A stretch of 64,000 bases of DNA from Polaromonas sp. (GCF_012927455.1 NZ_JABBPE010000016.1:62001-126000), one strand, 5' to 3'. Positions 25,297 to 34,896 are shown, numbered from the stretch's first letter. The notes: generated from the letters alone by a model not told the origin. Numbers and translations are program-made.

Positions 25297-26136
25297 TCAT
25301 TTCAAGCCCAGCACATCAAACATGTCAAACAGGCCGCTCGCCTGAGCGTTCAGAAAGCGCGCCGCGCGCAGGCTACCCTGGGCGTAGGTGGCGCGGCTCG
25401 ATGATTTGTGGCTGATCTCGATGCGCTCGCCGATGCCTGCAAACAGCACGGTGTGGTCGCCCACAATGTCGCCGCCGCGTATGGTGGCAAAGCCGATACT
25501 CGAAGGGTCGCGCTCGCCGGTCACGCCTTCGCGTGCGTAGACGGCGCAATCCTTCAGATCCCGGCCCAGCGCGCTGGCGATCACTTCGCCCATCTTGAGC
25601 GCGGTGCCCGAGGGTGCATCGACCTTGTGCCGGTGGTGCGCCTCGATGATTTCAATGTCGTAGCCGGTGGACAGCGCCTTGGCCGCCATGTCCAGCAGCT
25701 TGAGCGTGACATTGACGCCCACGCTCATGTTGGGGGCCATGACGATGGCGATGTCCCGGGCGGCAGCGGCAATCTCTGCTTTCTGCGCCTCTGAAAAGCC
25801 GGTGGTGCCTATCACCAGCTTGACACCCAGCTCGCGGCAGACGGCCAGATAAGCCAGCGTGCCCTCGGGCCGGGTGAAGTCGATCAGCACGCTGGAGTTT
25901 TCAAGCCCCCGGCGGATATCCGCATGAATCAACACCCCGCTGGCGCGGCCGGAAAACGCCGCGGCGTCCAAGCCGATCGCCGGGCTGCCGGCCACATCAA
26001 GGGCGCCCGTCAGCCGGCAGTCGCTGCTGGCGCCCAGCGCTTCAATCAGCATCTGGCCCATGCGCCCGCTGGCGCCAGCGATGGCGATCCGGTGCTGGCC
26101 AGACGGCGTCACGGGCGTCATGACGTCGCCGCTCAC
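25297..26136 (-). CDS. dapB: 4-hydroxy-tetrahydrodipicolinate reductase
   Basis: A 279-residue cytoplasmic enzyme of lysine and diaminopimelate synthesis. The NAD(P)-binding start is [15 protein letters not shown]. The active-site signature [20 protein letters not shown] contains the catalytic His and Lys. It shows the expected second domain and C-terminal GSLRAARFL. The listed GTG start overlaps the bamE stop as GTGA; an ATG at 26121 gives a 274-residue protein and is equally possible. Gene order bamE-dapB-exbB-exbD on one strand suggests an operon. Confidence 0.93.
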   Translation of the reverse strand: MSGDVMTPVTPSGQHRIAIAGASGRMGQMLIEALGASSDCRLTGALDVAGSPAIGLDAAAFSGRASGVLIHADIRRGLENSSVLIDFTRPEGTLAYLAVCRELGVKLVIGTTGFSEAQKAEIAAAARDIAIVMAPNMSVGVNVTLKLLDMAAKALSTGYDIEIIEAHHRHKVDAPSGTALKMGEVIASALGRDLKDCAVYAREGVTGERDPSSIGFATIRGGDIVGDHTVLFAGIGERIEISHKSSSRATYAQGSLRAARFLNAQASGLFDMFDVLGLK

Positions 26137-26744
26137 TGTTTCGGGCTCTCGAGCGGCGGGTAAACCGTGGGCTGCACCGCGGCGGGTGTGCTGCCGGAGG
26201 CGGCCGCGGCGGTATCACTGGCTGCGGCGGCTGCATCGGCAGTTGCCGGCTTGGGCGACTTATCGAAAGCTTTGAGCTGCTCTTCGGTGGCTTGCAGAGG
26301 CGGCACCTTGCCGAGCTTGCGTGTCGAATCCAGTTTGGCGATGAACTCGGCCTCGCTGGGCATGTTGTCGCCTTCAAAACGCTCCAGCGCATCGCCTTTG
26401 AAAAACACCGTGTACTTGAAAGACTGGGGCGCTATGCCCTGGCGCTTCAGCGTGAATATATAGTCCCAGCGGTCGGCATGAAACAGGCTGGCCATCAGCG
26501 GCGTGCCCAGCACCGCCTTGACCTGATCGCGCGACATGCCGGCGCGCAACTGCTCGACCTGTTCCTTGGCGATGAAGTTACCCTGGATGACGTCGACCTT
26601 GTAGGGCGTGATCCAGTTGACCGGATTGACCGCGCCGCCGTTCAGGTTACTGCAGGACGCCAGCACCATGCACGCCGTAACGACAAGAGCAGATTGGAAG
26701 CGAACACGGTACTGGTGGTGGTGATTTTCGGGCATGGCTGACAT
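26133..26744 (-). CDS. bamE: Outer membrane protein assembly factor BamE
   Basis: A 203-residue lipoprotein of the BAM complex. After a His-rich head, the signal peptide ends in the lipobox LASC (about residues 28-31). The SmpA/OmlA fold follows: [44 protein letters not shown], then [11 protein letters not shown]. The C-terminal 60 residues are an alanine/proline-rich tail not present in E. coli BamE. It is divergent from fur across 126 bases, the conserved arrangement in betaproteobacteria. No strong ribosome-binding site is visible. Confidence 0.92.
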   Translation of the reverse strand: MSAMPENHHHQYRVRFQSALVVTACMVLASCSNLNGGAVNPVNWITPYKVDVIQGNFIAKEQVEQLRAGMSRDQVKAVLGTPLMASLFHADRWDYIFTLKRQGIAPQSFKYTVFFKGDALERFEGDNMPSEAEFIAKLDSTRKLGKVPPLQATEEQLKAFDKSPKPATADAAAAASDTAAAASGSTPAAVQPTVYPPLESPKQ

Positions 26745-26761
26745 AGGTGGGGTGTAGCGAT

Positions 26762-26773
26762 ATGATCAATCAT
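26762..26773. promoter_or_regulatory. Possible regulatory palindrome in the bamE-fur divergent gap
   Basis: ATGAT-CA-ATCAT is an inverted repeat in the 126-bp divergent gap. It resembles the core of a Fur box only in part, so autoregulation of fur is a weak inference. Confidence 0.25.
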
Positions 26774-26870
26774 TGTAACGGCTGGGGTCTGCTGGCCGCA
26801 GCCCCGCAGCAGGCGCCCACGCCGCGCCTCATCCACCGTTTCGCGCACCGTTTCACCCAGAGAGTTTTTC

Positions 26871-27323
26871 ATGAGCAACATTGAAGAGTTGAAAAACACC
26901 GGCCTCAAGGCGACCTTACCGCGGCTGAAAATTCTTGAGATTTTTCAGGCCGGCAAACAGCGCCACATGACGGCGGAAGACGTATTCCGAGTGCTGCTGG
27001 AGGACCGCTCCGATATCGGTCTGGCCACGGTTTACCGGGTGTTGACCCAATTCGAGCAGGCCGGTCTGCTCAACCGCAGCAATTTCGAGTCGGGCAAGGC
27101 GGTATACGAGATCAACGAAGGTCAGCACCACGACCACCTGGTTTGCCTGGACTGCGGCAAGGTCGAGGAGTTTTTCGACGCCGAGATCGAAAACCGCCAG
27201 CAGGCGGTGGCCAAGGCCAAGGGCTTTACCATCGCAGACCATTCACTGGCGATTTACGCCAACTGCACCAAAGAGAACTGCCCCAACCGCGGCAGCGCAC
27301 CGGGCCGGCACCATCATCTCTGA
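26871..27323 (+). CDS. fur: Ferric uptake regulator
   Basis: A 150-residue dimeric metal-sensing repressor. The winged helix covers about residues 1-85 (LKATLPRLKILEIFQ, MTAEDVFRVLLE, IGLATVYRVLTQFEQAGLLNR). The metal-binding HHDH at 86-89 leads into the CxxC pair Cys92/Cys95, with a second pair at Cys132/Cys137 and a histidine-rich end. These features mark classical Fur rather than Zur or PerR. It is divergent from bamE and convergent with hprK; a gene-end repeat lies after its stop. Confidence 0.95.
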   Translation: MSNIEELKNTGLKATLPRLKILEIFQAGKQRHMTAEDVFRVLLEDRSDIGLATVYRVLTQFEQAGLLNRSNFESGKAVYEINEGQHHDHLVCLDCGKVEEFFDAEIENRQQAVAKAKGFTIADHSLAIYANCTKENCPNRGSAPGRHHHL

Positions 27324-27341
27324 TATTTTGGGGGTTAAAAG

Positions 27342-27394
27342 TCCTTCTAGCCCAATGAAAACGGGCGTTATAAGCTATTAATTTAATAGCAAAA
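27342..27394 (+). repeat. Gene-end repeat, copy 2 (fur/hprK junction)
   Basis: TTCTAGCCCAATGAAAACGGGC is followed by AGCTATTAATTTAATAGC, in which GCTATTAA and TTAATAGC form a perfect hairpin around one base. It lies between the convergent fur and hprK stops and is the only notable sequence in that gap. Confidence 0.88.
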
Positions 27395-27409
27395 CCGCAA
27401 TTCAGAAAC

Positions 27410-28360
27410 TCAGTCGTCGCGCTCCATCGCCTTGCGGTGGCGCTCGACAAACTCCTGGTAGGTGTTGATGCCGCGCAGTTGCAAGATGGCATTGCGCACG
27501 GCTGCCTCGACCAGCACGGCGATGTTGCGGCCAGCCTCGACCTGGATGATGACCTTGCGCACGGGAATGCCCAGCAAGTCCTGCGTCAGCGGCTCGTAGG
27601 GGATGCGTTCGTAATGGCGCTCCAGCGTTTCCCGGCGTACCAAATGCACGATCATCTTGAGGCGCATCTTGCGGCGCACCGCCGTCTCGCCAAAAATCGC
27701 CTTGATGTCGAGCAGGCCGATACCGCGCACTTCGAGCAGGTTTTGCAGCAATTCGGGACAACGCCCCTCGATCGTCGTCTGGTTGATGCGGTCCAGGTCT
27801 ACCGCGTCGTCGGCCACCAGGCCGTGACCGCGCGAGATCAGCTCCAGCCCCAGCTCACTTTTACCCAGCCCCGACTCACCGGTAATCAGCACGCCCATGC
27901 CCAAAATGTCCATGAACACGCCATGCATCGAGGTGCGGTCGGCGAAATGCTTGGAGAGATAGGCGCGCAGCACGTCAATCACAAAAGCGGCCGATTCCGG
28001 CGTGGCAAACATCGGCATCTGCGCGCGCTCGCACATCGACAGCAGCGTATCCGGGGCGGCCTGGCCGTCGGCCACGACCAGCACCGGCGGCTCTAGCGTC
28101 ACGATGCGTGAGATGCGCCGAGCGCAGTCTTCGGCGCTGCCATTGGTCAGGTAGGCGACCTCACGCTCGCCCAGAATCTGCACGCGGTAGGGGTGGATGT
28201 AATTGAGGTAACCGACCAGATCGGCGCCGGAGCGCGCGGCGCGCACGGCCACTTCGTCAAAGCGCCGCTCCGAGGCGCCCAGGCCGGCCACCCATTCCCA
28301 CTTCAGCGTGGCACGGTGGTCTTCAAACAGGACGTCGGCGCTGACAACGGTGGGTTTCAT
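27410..28360 (-). CDS. hprK: HPr kinase/phosphorylase
   Basis: A 316-residue bifunctional enzyme that phosphorylates and dephosphorylates HPr on serine. The N-terminal domain (about 1-125) precedes the catalytic domain with [19 protein letters not shown], in which the P-loop GESGLGKS spans 161-168. The signature [13 protein letters not shown] follows. I chose the ATG at 28360 ([16 protein letters not shown]), preceded by a purine-rich GGAGGGG tract, over a longer frame that overlaps ptsN. It lies 31 bases after ptsN, the usual betaproteobacterial pair; HPr itself is not in the window. Confidence 0.94.
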   Translation of the reverse strand: MKPTVVSADVLFEDHRATLKWEWVAGLGASERRFDEVAVRAARSGADLVGYLNYIHPYRVQILGEREVAYLTNGSAEDCARRISRIVTLEPPVLVVADGQAAPDTLLSMCERAQMPMFATPESAAFVIDVLRAYLSKHFADRTSMHGVFMDILGMGVLITGESGLGKSELGLELISRGHGLVADDAVDLDRINQTTIEGRCPELLQNLLEVRGIGLLDIKAIFGETAVRRKMRLKMIVHLVRRETLERHYERIPYEPLTQDLLGIPVRKVIIQVEAGRNIAVLVEAAVRNAILQLRGINTYQEFVERHRKAMERDD

Positions 28361-28391
28361 GCCGCCCTGCCCCTCCAATAAACCGGCGCGT

Positions 28392-28865
28392 TCAAGGACT
28401 GACTTCGTGCACTGATCGCCAGGAAGCAATCAGCCGATGCAGCACCACGGCATCGGTGCTGGATTTGAGCTGCTCGCGCAACGCACTGTCGCTGAGCAGC
28501 TCGGCAATTTCAGAGAGGATTTCGAGATGTTTCTGCGTGGCGGCCTCCGGCACCAGCAAAAAAATCAGCAAGGCCACCGCCTGCTCATCCGGCGCATCAA
28601 AACCAATCGGGTTCTGCAGCTGAAAGACCGCCGCCATAGGCGCTTTCAGGCCCTTGATGCGGCCATGCGGAATGGCCACGCCGTGACCCAGCCCGGTCGA
28701 GCCGAGGCGCTCTCGGGCAAACAGGCTGTCGGTGATCAGGGCACGGTTTAACCCGTGCTGGTTTTCAAACAACAGGCCGGCTTCTTCAAAAGCGCGCTTC
28801 TTGCTGGTCGCTTCAACGCTGACCAGCACATGGGAGGGGGGCAAAATTTGCGAAAGACGGTTCAT
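28392..28865 (-). CDS. ptsN: PTS IIA-like nitrogen regulatory protein
   Basis: A 157-residue EIIA-Ntr protein, the terminal phosphoacceptor of the nitrogen PTS, with regulatory rather than transport function. The phosphorylated residue should be His67 in [12 protein letters not shown]. The rest is the expected PTS_EIIA_2 fold ([29 protein letters not shown]). It lies between hpf and hprK in the order hpf-ptsN-hprK known from many proteobacteria; rpoN, often upstream, is not here. A strong terminator after hpf suggests ptsN-hprK have their own promoter or rely on readthrough. Confidence 0.94.
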   Translation of the reverse strand: MNRLSQILPPSHVLVSVEATSKKRAFEEAGLLFENQHGLNRALITDSLFARERLGSTGLGHGVAIPHGRIKGLKAPMAAVFQLQNPIGFDAPDEQAVALLIFLLVPEAATQKHLEILSEIAELLSDSALREQLKSSTDAVVLHRLIASWRSVHEVSP

Positions 28866-28923
28866 AACAATCTTTTAATCGCAGGATTATGCACGTTACA
28901 ACGAGTTGGCGGAAAAACAGGCG

Positions 28924-28950
28924 AAAAAAAGCCGCCTGTCCGCAGGCGGC
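28924..28950 (-). terminator. Intrinsic terminator after hpf
   Basis: On the minus strand GCCGCCTG-CGGA-CAGGCGGC forms an eight-pair stem followed by TTTTTTT. It lies 110 bases past the hpf stop and 59 bases before ptsN. Confidence 0.85.
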
Positions 28951-29060
28951 TTCTTGGGGCGCGCATCAAGCCACTCAACAACGCAAAAACAGGGCGGGCG
29001 AAATGGGTGGAAATGCGGTCAGCACTGGCCGAAATCCGCTTGGACAGCGAACGCGCCAGG

Positions 29061-29393
29061 CTAGCTTTCCAGCCGCTTGGCCGTCACATGATGATGGTCC
29101 TTGGATTTGGTCTTGTAGCGCCCTACCTGGCGGTCCAGCTTGTCGGTCAATTCATCGACTGCGGCATACAGATCGGCGTGAGAACTTTCGGCAAACAAGT
29201 CGCGGCCCTTGACGCGCACATTGCACTCAGCCCGCTGTCGTCCGTCTTTTTCCTTCATGTTGTCCACTGTCAAAAGAACTTTTACATCCACTACCTGGTC
29301 AAAATGCCGGGTAATTCGATCCAGCTTGCTGGTCACATAACCGCGCAGCGCGGGTGTAACTTCAAGATGGTGACCGCTGATCGTCAAATTCAT
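29061..29393 (-). CDS. hpf: Ribosome hibernation promoting factor (HPF/YfiA family, short form)
   Basis: A 110-residue ribosome-binding protein starting [20 protein letters not shown]. The family features are [51 protein letters not shown] and a basic C-terminus (KTKSKDHHH). The short form helps form 100S ribosomes in resting cells. The frame extends upstream but only the ATG at 29393 fits the family and follows a purine-rich stretch (AAAGGAG). An intrinsic terminator follows the gene. Confidence 0.93.
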   Translation of the reverse strand: MNLTISGHHLEVTPALRGYVTSKLDRITRHFDQVVDVKVLLTVDNMKEKDGRQRAECNVRVKGRDLFAESSHADLYAAVDELTDKLDRQVGRYKTKSKDHHHVTAKRLES

Positions 29394-29720
29394 AGAGACA
29401 CTCCTTTTCCAAAGCTGGAACTGGGTTGAAAATACTGTCTGACCGGTGACGGCCAAGCAGCAGACGGGGGACACGCTCTTAAAGTCACTATGCGCGTTCA
29501 GCCCCGCAATTGCAACCTTGCGCTGCGCCAAATATTGAAATCTTCTGAAAAAGTCCTTGACTCGCGCGGAGCGGGGACCACGGCTCAAACGGAAAAAGCG
29601 CCTCAAGGCTACTGATTTTTCGGACTTTTTCCACGCCACCGGCCACGGCGCCAGCGGCCAAGCGTTGCGCAAACTTCACCCTGACGGCATCATGGCCTGA
29701 ACGCCGCAGCAGCCCTTGTC
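29394..29720. other. Intergenic region upstream of hpf and the patatin-like gene
   Basis: These 327 bases separate the divergent hpf and patatin-like genes. Open frames here are extensions of hpf without family similarity. The promoters of both genes must lie here. I looked for a sigma-54 -24/-12 element and did not find one with correct spacing; nothing else stands out. Confidence 0.5.
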
Positions 29721-30972
29721 ATGTCGCTTGAAACCACTTTCTCTTCCACGGAACCACCGCAGCCGGGCATTGAACGCACCGCTCTGGTGCTGAGGCGGCG
29801 GCTCGCGTACCGCCTACCAGGCCGGCGTGCTGCACGCGCTGGCCACTTTGCTTGGCCTGCAGGGCGGCGCCAACAGTGGGACGCAGGCGCGTGCGCGCGG
29901 CAGTTTTCCGTTCAATATTCTGGTTGGCACATCGGCCGCCGCGCTCAACGCCGCCTTCCTGGCGAGCCGTGCCAGCCAGGGGCTGCCAGCCTTTGACCAG
30001 CTGGCCAGCTTCTGGGCCACCCTGCGCTCAGCGCATGTCTACAAGCTCAAGGTGCCCGCATGGATACGCTCAAGCCGGATTGCCGCTGCGCTGATGCTGT
30101 CGCAGCAAGTACGCGCCCAGCAGGCGCTGCTCGACAACACGCCGCTGGTGGACACCTTGCACCGGGTGATTTCGTTGGGCCGCATCGAGCAGGCGCTGCA
30201 GGACCAGACCCTGCAGGCCGTGGCGGTGACAGCCTCCAGTTACAGCAGCGGCGTTCACTGGACGTTTTGCCAGATGGCGGCGGACGGGCCAGCCGACTTG
30301 TGGAGCCGGCCAGGGCGACGCGCCGAATTCCAGCAAATCACGATCGAGCACCTGATGGCCTCCAGCGCTATCCCTTTCCTGTTTCCCTGCACGCCGCTGT
30401 GGGTCGACGGGCACCGGGAATTTTTTGGCGATGGCTCCATGCGTCAAAGCTCGCCGTTGTCGCCCGCCCTGCATCTGGGGGCCAGCAAGGTGCTGGTGAT
30501 TGGTGTCGGCCAGCCCGAACGGGCCAGCCTGGCGGGTGACAACGCTGCGGGTAGCAGCGGCCGACCGACGCTAGGCGCCATCGCCGGCCATGCGCTGGCC
30601 AGTGTCTTTCAGGACACGCTGCAGGCCGATGTGGAGCAGGCCCAGCGGGTGACCCAGACCCTGCGCCAGATGCCGCGCGAAATCGCCGCCCTGATGCCCT
30701 ACCGCCCCATCGAGGTGCTGGCCATCGCGCCCTCGCAATCGCTCGATGCGCTGGCGCAGCGCCATGCTGGCGAGTTGCCTGCGGGCGCCTACAACGCGCT
30801 GGCCGGGCTGGGCGCGCTGGGGGCCAAATGCAGCCCGGGTGGCGCTGCGCTGGCCAGCTACCTGCTGTTTGAAGCGGGATTTATCAGGGCGCTGATGGCT
30901 CTCGGCGAGCACGATGCCTATGCCCGGCGCGACGAGTTGATGGCCTTTTTCGGCCAGCCATCAGGCCATTGA
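29721..30972 (+). pseudogene. Patatin-like phospholipase, frameshifted near the N-terminus
   Basis: The gene starts at ATG 29721 (MSLETTFSSTEPPQPGIERTALVL). After CTG at 29790-29792 the frame breaks: a single A at 29793 separates it from GGCGGCGGCTCG, which encodes GGGSRTAYQAGVLHALAT in another frame that stays open to 30972. Restoring frame gives about 416 residues with the patatin oxyanion motif GGGxR and the dyad FFGDGSM. The nucleophile elbow is GTSAA (29926-29940) instead of the usual GTSAG. The downstream frame alone, from GTG 29827, would lack the oxyanion loop. It may be a pseudogene, a sequencing error or, less likely, a programmed shift. Confidence 0.75.
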
Positions 30973-31123
30973 AACCACACGCAGCGCTAGATCAATCGGC
31001 CTCGCAATGCCATAATTACAGTATCAATTGTTACGGAGAAATCCTTGGAAAGCAGCCCCAGTCGCTAGCTTTCAACACCGCAAACTGACGCAGGGTCATA
31101 CCGACTGACCACCGACTGACGTT

Positions 31124-31161
31124 AAAGGGGTTGAAAGCGATGCCACCTTCAACCCTTTTTT
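31124..31161 (+). terminator. Hairpin with T-run in the corA leader (terminator or attenuator)
   Basis: GGGTTGAA (31128-31135) pairs perfectly with TTCAACCC (31148-31155), extended by A-T pairs, and is followed by TTTTTT. It lies 150 bases after the patatin-like gene and 60 bases before corA. It may end the upstream transcript or act as an attenuator in a corA leader; between 30973 and 31123 there is also a near-tandem CCGACTGACC-ACCGACTGAC. Confidence 0.7.
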
Positions 31162-31219
31162 GCGACCAGGCATCTTGCAGATGGCTGGTGCCGACCCCTG
31201 AATCGATAGGCAGTCAGTC

Positions 31220-32209
31220 ATGCTCAATATTTTTACGCTCGCCAATGGCCGGCTGTTCCAGGAAGAAATCGAATCCCTGGAAGAACTCTCCAAATTCCAG
31301 CCAATCTGGGTCGATCTGGAATCCCCTACGCTGGAAGAAAAACGCTGGATCAAGCAGTACTACGGCCTGTCGATTCCGGAAGACGCGATGGACGAGGACA
31401 TTGAGGAGTCGGCGCGCTTTTACGAGGAAGACAACGGCGAACTGCACATCCGCTCGGACTTTCTGGTGGCCGACGAAGACGAGCCGCGCACGGTGCGAGT
31501 GGCTTTCATCCTGAATCTGGTCAACGACGACTTGAAAAGCAAGGGCGTGCTGTTTTCAATTCACGATGAAGACGTGCCGGTGTTCAGGCTGCTGCGCATG
31601 CGCGCGCGCCGCGCGCCAGGGCTGATCGAGGACGCCAAAGAAGTGCTGCTCAAGCTGTTCGATGCCGACGCCGAATACTCGGCGGACACGCTCGAAGGCA
31701 TTTATGTCGAACTCGAAAAGGTCAGTACGCAGGTGCTGTCGGGCGACGTGACAGATGCGCTGGCCGGTGAAGTACTGGGCGCCATTGCCCGGCATGAGGA
31801 CTTGAACGGCCGCATCCGCCGCAACATGATGGACACGCGGCGCGCCGTCAGCTTCATGATGCGCAGCAAAATGCTGAACGGCGAGCAGTTCGAGGAGGCA
31901 CGACTAATTCTGCGCGACATCGACTCGCTCGATTCGCACACCGCCTTCCTGTTTGACAAGATCAACTTCCTGATGGACGCGACGGTCGGTTTCATCAACA
32001 TCAACCAGAACAAGATCATCAAAATATTTTCAGTGGCCAGCGTTGCCTTGCTGCCGCCCACGCTCATTGCCAGCGTCTACGGCATGAACTTCAAAGGCTA
32101 CTTCCCCGAACTCGAATGGACCTTTGGCTATCCCTATGCGCTTGGGCTGATGATTGCGAGCGCCGTGGTGCCGATGTGGTACTTCAGGAAGCGCGGCTGG
32201 CTTAAATAA
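31220..32209 (+). CDS. corA: Magnesium/cobalt transporter CorA
   Basis: A 329-residue inner-membrane channel for magnesium. The large cytoplasmic domain (about 1-260) has the family look (TLANGRLFQEEIESL, then a long acidic and helical stretch). The pore signature YGMNF has GMN at 288-290, with a first membrane helix just before and a second near the C-terminus (ALGLMIASAVVPMWYF) ending in the basic RKRGWLK. Length is close to E. coli CorA. A 247-bp leader with a terminator-like hairpin precedes it. It converges on mtnN with a gene-end repeat between. Confidence 0.94.
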   Translation: MLNIFTLANGRLFQEEIESLEELSKFQPIWVDLESPTLEEKRWIKQYYGLSIPEDAMDEDIEESARFYEEDNGELHIRSDFLVADEDEPRTVRVAFILNLVNDDLKSKGVLFSIHDEDVPVFRLLRMRARRAPGLIEDAKEVLLKLFDADAEYSADTLEGIYVELEKVSTQVLSGDVTDALAGEVLGAIARHEDLNGRIRRNMMDTRRAVSFMMRSKMLNGEQFEEARLILRDIDSLDSHTAFLFDKINFLMDATVGFININQNKIIKIFSVASVALLPPTLIASVYGMNFKGYFPELEWTFGYPYALGLMIASAVVPMWYFRKRGWLK

Positions 32210-32247
32210 GCTAAGCTGGCTGCCTTTTTCGAAAAAACCATGCTTTA

Positions 32248-32299
32248 TGCCTGTAGCCCAATAAACACGGGCGCAAGCAGCTATTAAATTTATAGCATT
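32248..32299 (+). repeat. Gene-end repeat, copy 3 (corA/mtnN junction)
   Basis: TGTAGCCCAATAAACACGGGC is followed by GCAAGCAGCTATTAAATTTATAGC. It fills the convergent corA-mtnN gap and overlaps the mtnN 3' end: the last codons ATG CTA TAA of mtnN are read from its GCTAT/ATAGC hairpin. Confidence 0.88.
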
Positions 32300-33057
32300 C
32301 TCAGGAAGTTCTCTATGATCAACTGCGCATAGCGGCTGGCGACCTGTTCAATAAAGCTCGGAAAATCGACATGGGCGCTGTCGTCCGCGCGGTCTGAAAT
32401 GACGCGCACGGCGGCAAACGGCACGGCGTAGTCCAGGCAGACCTGCGCCACAGCGGCGCACTCCATCTCGACGGCCAGCACCGGATGACCAGCTTCAGTC
32501 AACGCATCGCGCAGCGCACGCGATTCCCCGGCGCCGCTGACAAAGCGATCACCGCTGGCAATCAGGCCCTGGTGCACGCGGGCTGCGGCAAAGCCATGCG
32601 CGGCCAGCCCCTGCTGCGCCAGCGCCGCACAGGCCGCCTTGAACAGCAAAGCCGTCAAGGCGCCGTCACTGTCGAATCGGGTTTTGCCATAAAAAGGGAC
32701 TTCATAGCGCGGAAACAGCGGGGAGACATCGAGGTCGTGCTGCACGAAATCGGTGGCGACCACCACGTCGCCCACCCGCACCCCCTCAGCCAGGCCACCC
32801 GCCACTCCGGTGAAGACGACGCGCCCGACGCCAAAGCGTTCGATCAGCGCTGCCGTGGTGGTGGCAGCCGCGACCTTGCCAATTCTTGACAATGCCAGGA
32901 CCACCGGCTGGCCATGCAGATCACCCTGCCAGAAATCGCGGCCCGCGTGCGTGATCTGGCGTGGCTGCTGCAGCAGTTCGATCAGGCCACGCTGCTCCTG
33001 AGGCAGGGCACTGAGGATGGCGGTTGGCTGGACGGGAGGGATTGCGGGGAAAAGCAT
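32290..33057 (-). CDS. mtnN: 5'-methylthioadenosine/S-adenosylhomocysteine nucleosidase
   Basis: A 255-residue cytoplasmic nucleosidase that cleaves adenine from methylthioadenosine and S-adenosylhomocysteine. The start TAILSALPQEQRGL, the block SRIGKVAAATTTAALIERF, VVFTGVAGGLAEGVRVGDVVVATDFVQHDLDVSPLFPR, the catalytic region VEMECAAVAQVC and VRVISDRAD match the family. Glu in VEMEC and Asp in SDRAD are the usual ribose and adenine ligands. The final Met-Leu and the stop come from repeat copy 3. Its ATG at 33057 lacks a clear ribosome-binding site. Confidence 0.92.
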   Translation of the reverse strand: MLFPAIPPVQPTAILSALPQEQRGLIELLQQPRQITHAGRDFWQGDLHGQPVVLALSRIGKVAAATTTAALIERFGVGRVVFTGVAGGLAEGVRVGDVVVATDFVQHDLDVSPLFPRYEVPFYGKTRFDSDGALTALLFKAACAALAQQGLAAHGFAAARVHQGLIASGDRFVSGAGESRALRDALTEAGHPVLAVEMECAAVAQVCLDYAVPFAAVRVISDRADDSAHVDFPSFIEQVASRYAQLIIENFLRML

Positions 33058-33100
33058 GCGCCGATTTTGCCTATAACGCTTGCGTTAAATACGTAGACAC

Positions 33101-33128
33101 AAAAAAAAGGGGCAGCTTGCGCCGCCCC
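33101..33128 (-). terminator. Intrinsic terminator after fadD
   Basis: On the minus strand GGGGCGGC-GCAA-GCTGCCCC is followed by TTTTTTTT. It lies 55 bases past the fadD stop; a second small hairpin (AAAGCC...GGCTTT) is at 33132-33149. Confidence 0.88.
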
Positions 33129-33183
33129 TGGAAAGCCTTTGCAGGCTTTAAAACTTGTTCCTCAACTCACCTGGTGACCCGGC

Positions 33184-34896
33184 TTACTTCTTGTCGCGCA
33201 GCTCGCGGCGCAAAATTTTGCCTACCGGCGTCTTGGGCAAATCGGTGCGAAACTCCACCACCTTGGGCTGTTTGTAGCCGGTGAGATTGATCTTGCAGTA
33301 CTCGCGAATCTGCGCTTCCGTCAGGTCCGGATTTTTCTTGACGACCACCAGCTTCACGGCTTCGCCTGAGCGCTCGTCGGCCATTCCGACGCAAGCGACT
33401 TCCATCACGCCGCTCATCTTGCCAACCACATCTTCGATCTCGTTGGGATAGACGTTGAAGCCGCTGACCAGAATCATGTCTTTTTTGCGATCGACGATCT
33501 TGAAGAAACCGTTGTCATCCACTACCCCGATGTCGCCGGATTTGAAGTAGCCATCCGCCGTCATGACCTTGGCGGTTTCGTCGGGGCGCTGCCAGTAGCC
33601 GGCCATGACCTGCGGTCCCTTGATGGCAATCTCGCCGGGCTGGCCCTGCAGCACTTCACGTCCCTCGTCGTCGAGCAACTTGAAGTATGTGCCAGGAATC
33701 GGCACGCCGATAGTGCCGGTAAAGACTTTGCTGTTGGTCGGGTTGCAGCTGGCAGACGGCGAAGTCTCGCTCAGGCCGTAACCCTCGCAGATCGGACAAC
33801 CGGTTTTTTCCAGCCACAGCTTGGCTACGGCGCTTTGCACCGCCATGCCGCCGCCCAGCGAGATTTTCAAGTGCGACCAATCCACCGTGTTGAAGTCGGG
33901 ATGGTTGGCCAGGCCGTTGAACAGCGTGCTGACGGCCGGGAAGCTGTGCACCTTGTGTTTGGCCAGCTCTTTGAGCACAGCCGGCAGATCGCGCGGGTTG
34001 GGAATCAGGATATTCTTGCCACCGGTGCGCATGCCGAGCATCATGTTCACTGTGAAAGCGAAGATGTGGTACAGCGGCAGCGCGCAGACATAGACAGGCT
34101 GCTCGCCGGCCGGCAGGCTGGCCATGGCCGGACCATTCCAGGCTTCGGACTGCAGCACATTGGCTATCACGTTGCGGTGCAGCAAAACCGCACCCTTGGA
34201 GACACCGGTGGTGCCGCCGGTGTATTGCAGCACGGCCACATCGTCGGGCCGGATGTCGGGGCGCTTAAGCGTGCCACGCGTACCCTGCGCCACGGCGTCG
34301 TTGAAGCGGACCGCGCCCGGCAGGTTGTAGGCGGGCACCATTTTCTTGACGCTGCGCACCACATAGTTGACCAGCGCCCCTTTGACCAGCCCCAGCTGAT
34401 CGCCCATGGCGCACAGCACCACGTGCTTGACCGGCGTACTGGCAAGGCATTGCTCCAGCGTATGGGCAAAATTCTCGACAATGATGATCGCCTTTGCGCC
34501 CGCGTCCTTGAGCTGGTGCTCGAGCTCACGCGGGGTGTAAAGCGGGTTGACATTGACCACTACAAAACCGGCGCGCAGTATGGCGGCGACCGCTACCGGG
34601 TACTGCGGCATGTTGGGCATCATGATGGCGACGCGGTCGCCCTTGGCCAAACCCAGGCCCTGCAGATAGGCGCCGAAGGAGACCGACAGACCGTCTGTCT
34701 CGCCAAAGGTGATGTCCTTGCCCATGAAGCTGTAGGCCACACGCTCACGGTACTTCTTGAAGCTCTCCTCCATCAGGGCTACCAGCGACGGGTACTGCGA
34801 GGCGTCTATGTCCGCAGGCACGCCAGCCGGGTAGGCCTTGAGCCAAGGGCGGTCGATGACCTCTGCATTGCTCTTTGCGTTACTCACTGCATTCAT
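33184..34896 (-). CDS. fadD: Long-chain acyl-CoA synthetase
   Basis: A 570-residue AMP-forming ligase that activates fatty acids as CoA thioesters. The nucleotide loop is LQYTGGTTGVSKGA near residue 220. GYGLSETSP near 360 and the C-terminal GYFKSGDIGVVDDNGFFKIVDRKKD match FadD. The last lysine motif PKTPVGKILRRELR completes the adenylation site. I chose ATG 34896 because TTGGAGAAG lies eight bases before it; the longer frame would start inside that element. It is followed by an intrinsic terminator and appears monocistronic. The preceding 141 bases should hold its promoter. Confidence 0.93.
   Translation of the reverse strand: MNAVSNAKSNAEVIDRPWLKAYPAGVPADIDASQYPSLVALMEESFKKYRERVAYSFMGKDITFGETDGLSVSFGAYLQGLGLAKGDRVAIMMPNMPQYPVAVAAILRAGFVVVNVNPLYTPRELEHQLKDAGAKAIIIVENFAHTLEQCLASTPVKHVVLCAMGDQLGLVKGALVNYVVRSVKKMVPAYNLPGAVRFNDAVAQGTRGTLKRPDIRPDDVAVLQYTGGTTGVSKGAVLLHRNVIANVLQSEAWNGPAMASLPAGEQPVYVCALPLYHIFAFTVNMMLGMRTGGKNILIPNPRDLPAVLKELAKHKVHSFPAVSTLFNGLANHPDFNTVDWSHLKISLGGGMAVQSAVAKLWLEKTGCPICEGYGLSETSPSASCNPTNSKVFTGTIGVPIPGTYFKLLDDEGREVLQGQPGEIAIKGPQVMAGYWQRPDETAKVMTADGYFKSGDIGVVDDNGFFKIVDRKKDMILVSGFNVYPNEIEDVVGKMSGVMEVACVGMADERSGEAVKLVVVKKNPDLTEAQIREYCKINLTGYKQPKVVEFRTDLPKTPVGKILRRELRDKK

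Noticed and set aside
29394..29720. Sigma-54 promoter for hpf
   Set aside because: A GG...GC pair occurs (TTGGCGC...TTGC on the minus strand) but the spacing is 14 instead of 10 bases.
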